From Rhodocyclaceae bacterium (GTDB lineage: Bacteria; Pseudomonadota; Gammaproteobacteria; Burkholderiales; Rhodocyclaceae), in assembly GCA_016791085.1 (NCBI GenBank), contig JAEUNN010000994.1, positions 1-7,591 of the forward strand: DNA of 7,591 bases, given 5' to 3'. Shown in pieces: positions 6,035-7,591 of the stretch (its first letter is position 1; each line of letters begins with the position of its first letter). The position numbers and the translations under genes are program-made. The notes below the pieces were generated by a model. It saw nothing but the letters and a program-made list of their open reading frames with translations, had not been told where the DNA came from and did no database searches.

Positions 6035-6068
6035 ATCACATTTCCGATCCGATTTGCAGATTTCGAGC

Positions 6069-7591
6069 ATGGCGCACAACGACAACAGCCAAAGCAATGT
6101 CTCATCCAACTTCATCCGCCAGATCGTCGATGCAGATCTGGCGGGCGGCCGTTTCGCGGGCCGGCGCTGGCGCGGCAAGCCGGGCAGCGCGGCGGACCAG
6201 GCCAGCGGGGCGCCCGATCCGGCGTCCATACGCACGCGCTTTCCGCCGGAACCGAATGGCTACCTGCATTTCGGCCACGCCAAATCGATCTGCCTGAATT
6301 TCGGCCTGGCGCGCGATTACGGCGGCGCCTGCCACATGCGCTTCGACGACACCAATCCCACCAAAGAGGAGCAGGAGTACGTCGATTCCATACTCGATGC
6401 CGTGCAGTGGCTGGGCTGGAACTGGGGGCCGCACCTCTATTTCGCGTCGGACTATTTCGGCTACCTGTACGACTTCGCCGAGCACCTGGTCGGCGCCGGC
6501 CACGCTTATGTGGATGAACTGAGCGCCGATCAGATGCGCGAATACCGCGGCACGCTCACCCTGCCCGGGCGCGACTCGCCCTGGCGCAGCCGGCCGGCGG
6601 CGGAAAGCCTGGATTTGTTGCGGCGCATGAAAGCCGGGGAATTTCCCGACGGCCAGTACGTGCTGCGCCTCAAAATAGACATGGCGTCGCCGAACATGAA
6701 TTTGCGCGACCCGATCGCCTATCGCATACGCCATGCGCATCACCACCGCACCGGCGACGCCTGGTGCATCTATCCCATGTACGACTTCGCGCACGGCGTG
6801 TGCGACGCGCTCGAAAACATCACCCATTCCATCTGCACGCTGGAATTCGAGGACCACCGGCCGCTCTACGAGTGGCTCAACGAGCGCCTGGCCGAACTGG
6901 GCCTGCTGGCCCGGCCGCTGCCTCAGCAAATCGAATTCGCGCGCCTGAATCTGGAATACGTGGTGCTCTCCAAGCGCAAACTGATCCAGCTGGTCGAAGA
7001 AAAGCATGTCGATGGCTGGGATGACCCGCGCATGCCCACCATCGTGGGCGGACGCCGGCGCGGCTATACGCCGGAGGGCTTCCGAATGTTCGCCGAGCGC
7101 ATAGGCGTCGCCAAAGGCAATTCCTGGATCGACTACAGCGTGCTCGAAGACTGCATGCGCGAAGATCTCAACGCACGCGCCGAGCGCCGTGTGGCGGTGC
7201 TCGATCCGCTATTGCTCATCATCGACAATTTTCCGGCCGGCCAGGTCGAACTGTGCCACGCGCCCAACCATCCGCAAAAGCCCGAACTGGGCAGCCGCGC
7301 CATGCCGTTCGCGCGCGAACTATGGGTGGAGCGCGAAGATTTCATGGAGACGCCGGTCAAGGGCTATCACCGCCTCTACCCGGGCAACAATGTGCGCCTG
7401 CGCTACGGCTTCGTGGTGCGCTGTACCGGCTGCGACAAGGATGCCGACGGCAAGGTGGTGGCCGTGCATTGCGAATATTTTCCCGACTCGCGTTCGGGCA
7501 CGCCGGGTGCCGACAATTACAAGGTGAAGGGCAATCTGCACTGGGTAAGCCGCGAACACGCCTGCGCGGCGCCGGTGCGCCTGTACGACAG
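6069..7591 (+). CDS. glnS: Glutaminyl-tRNA synthetase, C-terminus outside window
   Basis: GlnRS charges tRNA-Gln with glutamine in the cytoplasm; it is a class I synthetase. The first 507 codons are present and the frame is open to the window edge. Compared with related proteins, roughly 75-80 residues of the anticodon-binding barrel are missing. Family blocks are NFIRQIVDADLAGG (14-27), RFPPEPNGYLHFGHAKS with the HIGH-type HFGH at 67-70, MRFDDTNP (90-97), WCIYPMYDFAH (232-242) with the glutamine-pocket tyrosines, THSICTLEFEDHRPLYEW (252-269), the KMSKS-type VLSKR at 299-303, and DDPRMPTIVGGRRRGYTPE (318-336). An insertion of about 20 residues (roughly 29-53) before RTRFPP is absent from E. 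coli GlnRS. ATG 6069 gives a typical start. An in-frame ATG at 6027 would add 14 residues but sits inside the leader hairpin. The Shine-Dalgarno is weak. Divergent from pyrG. Confidence 0.97.
   Translation, partial: MAHNDNSQSNVSSNFIRQIVDADLAGGRFAGRRWRGKPGSAADQASGAPDPASIRTRFPPEPNGYLHFGHAKSICLNFGLARDYGGACHMRFDDTNPTKEEQEYVDSILDAVQWLGWNWGPHLYFASDYFGYLYDFAEHLVGAGHAYVDELSADQMREYRGTLTLPGRDSPWRSRPAAESLDLLRRMKAGEFPDGQYVLRLKIDMASPNMNLRDPIAYRIRHAHHHRTGDAWCIYPMYDFAHGVCDALENITHSICTLEFEDHRPLYEWLNERLAELGLLARPLPQQIEFARLNLEYVVLSKRKLIQLVEEKHVDGWDDPRMPTIVGGRRRGYTPEGFRMFAERIGVAKGNSWIDYSVLEDCMREDLNARAERRVAVLDPLLLIIDNFPAGQVELCHAPNHPQKPELGSRAMPFARELWVEREDFMETPVKGYHRLYPGNNVRLRYGFVVRCTGCDKDADGKVVAVHCEYFPDSRSGTPGADNYKVKGNLHWVSREHACAAPVRLYD

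Larger units (their letters stand above)
5860..6068. promoter_or_regulatory. Divergent promoter region between pyrG and glnS
   Basis: This 209-bp gap must carry the start signals for both divergent genes. For glnS (plus strand), TATACT at 5947-5952 is a good -10 match, but the DNA 16-18 bp upstream (around GTACG) is a poor -35; it would give a leader of about 110 nt. The same A/T island read on the minus strand gives TATAGG at 5945-5950. A second minus-strand candidate is TATCAT at 5886-5891, about 27 bp before the pyrG ATG, again without a clear -35. Promoter positions are inference. No tRNA or other RNA gene is seen. Confidence 0.45.

Noticed and set aside
6102..7007. A 301-codon open frame on the minus strand opposite glnS
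   Set aside because: Antisense of a strongly conserved GlnRS catalytic core; no independent support.

Overview
The window reads as ordinary chromosomal DNA of a GC-rich Gram-negative bacterium, most likely a betaproteobacterium close to the Burkholderiales. The signs are the pyrG-kdsA-eno-ftsB gene order, a KDO8P synthase of the cysteine (metal-dependent) type, and a GlnRS with an N-terminal insertion that I recall from Bordetella-like proteins. This placement rests on remembered family sequences, not on a search. One quirk of codon use is that isoleucine ATA is fairly common, especially before CTN and CGN codons, in nearly every gene.

Layout: positions 1-5859 are transcribed leftward (minus strand). 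In transcription order they hold pyrG (CTP synthase), an 86-residue protein of unknown function, a 162-residue minimal nucleotidyltransferase, kdsA, eno and ftsB. After a 172-bp gap comes a COG4091-type NAD(P)-oxidoreductase, which leaves the window at position 1. A 209-bp intergenic region (5860-6068) separates pyrG from the divergent glnS (plus strand), which runs off the right edge. That region holds a perfect 15-bp palindrome just upstream of pyrG and two overlapping hairpins just upstream of glnS.

How the genes relate: pyrG makes CTP, which activates KDO. KdsA makes KDO-8-phosphate for the LPS core. Eno produces PEP, a KdsA substrate. FtsB is a divisome protein. This is a known proteobacterial housekeeping cluster. 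The unusual part is the two-gene nucleotidyltransferase module placed exactly between pyrG and kdsA. Its junctions are a 6-bp gap and two 4-bp ATGA overlaps, so translation probably passes from pyrG through the module into kdsA. It is the best candidate here for something undescribed. The second oddity is the oxidoreductase at the left edge, whose nucleotide-binding glycine motif is degenerate. I see no insertion sequences, CRISPR arrays, tRNAs or rRNAs.
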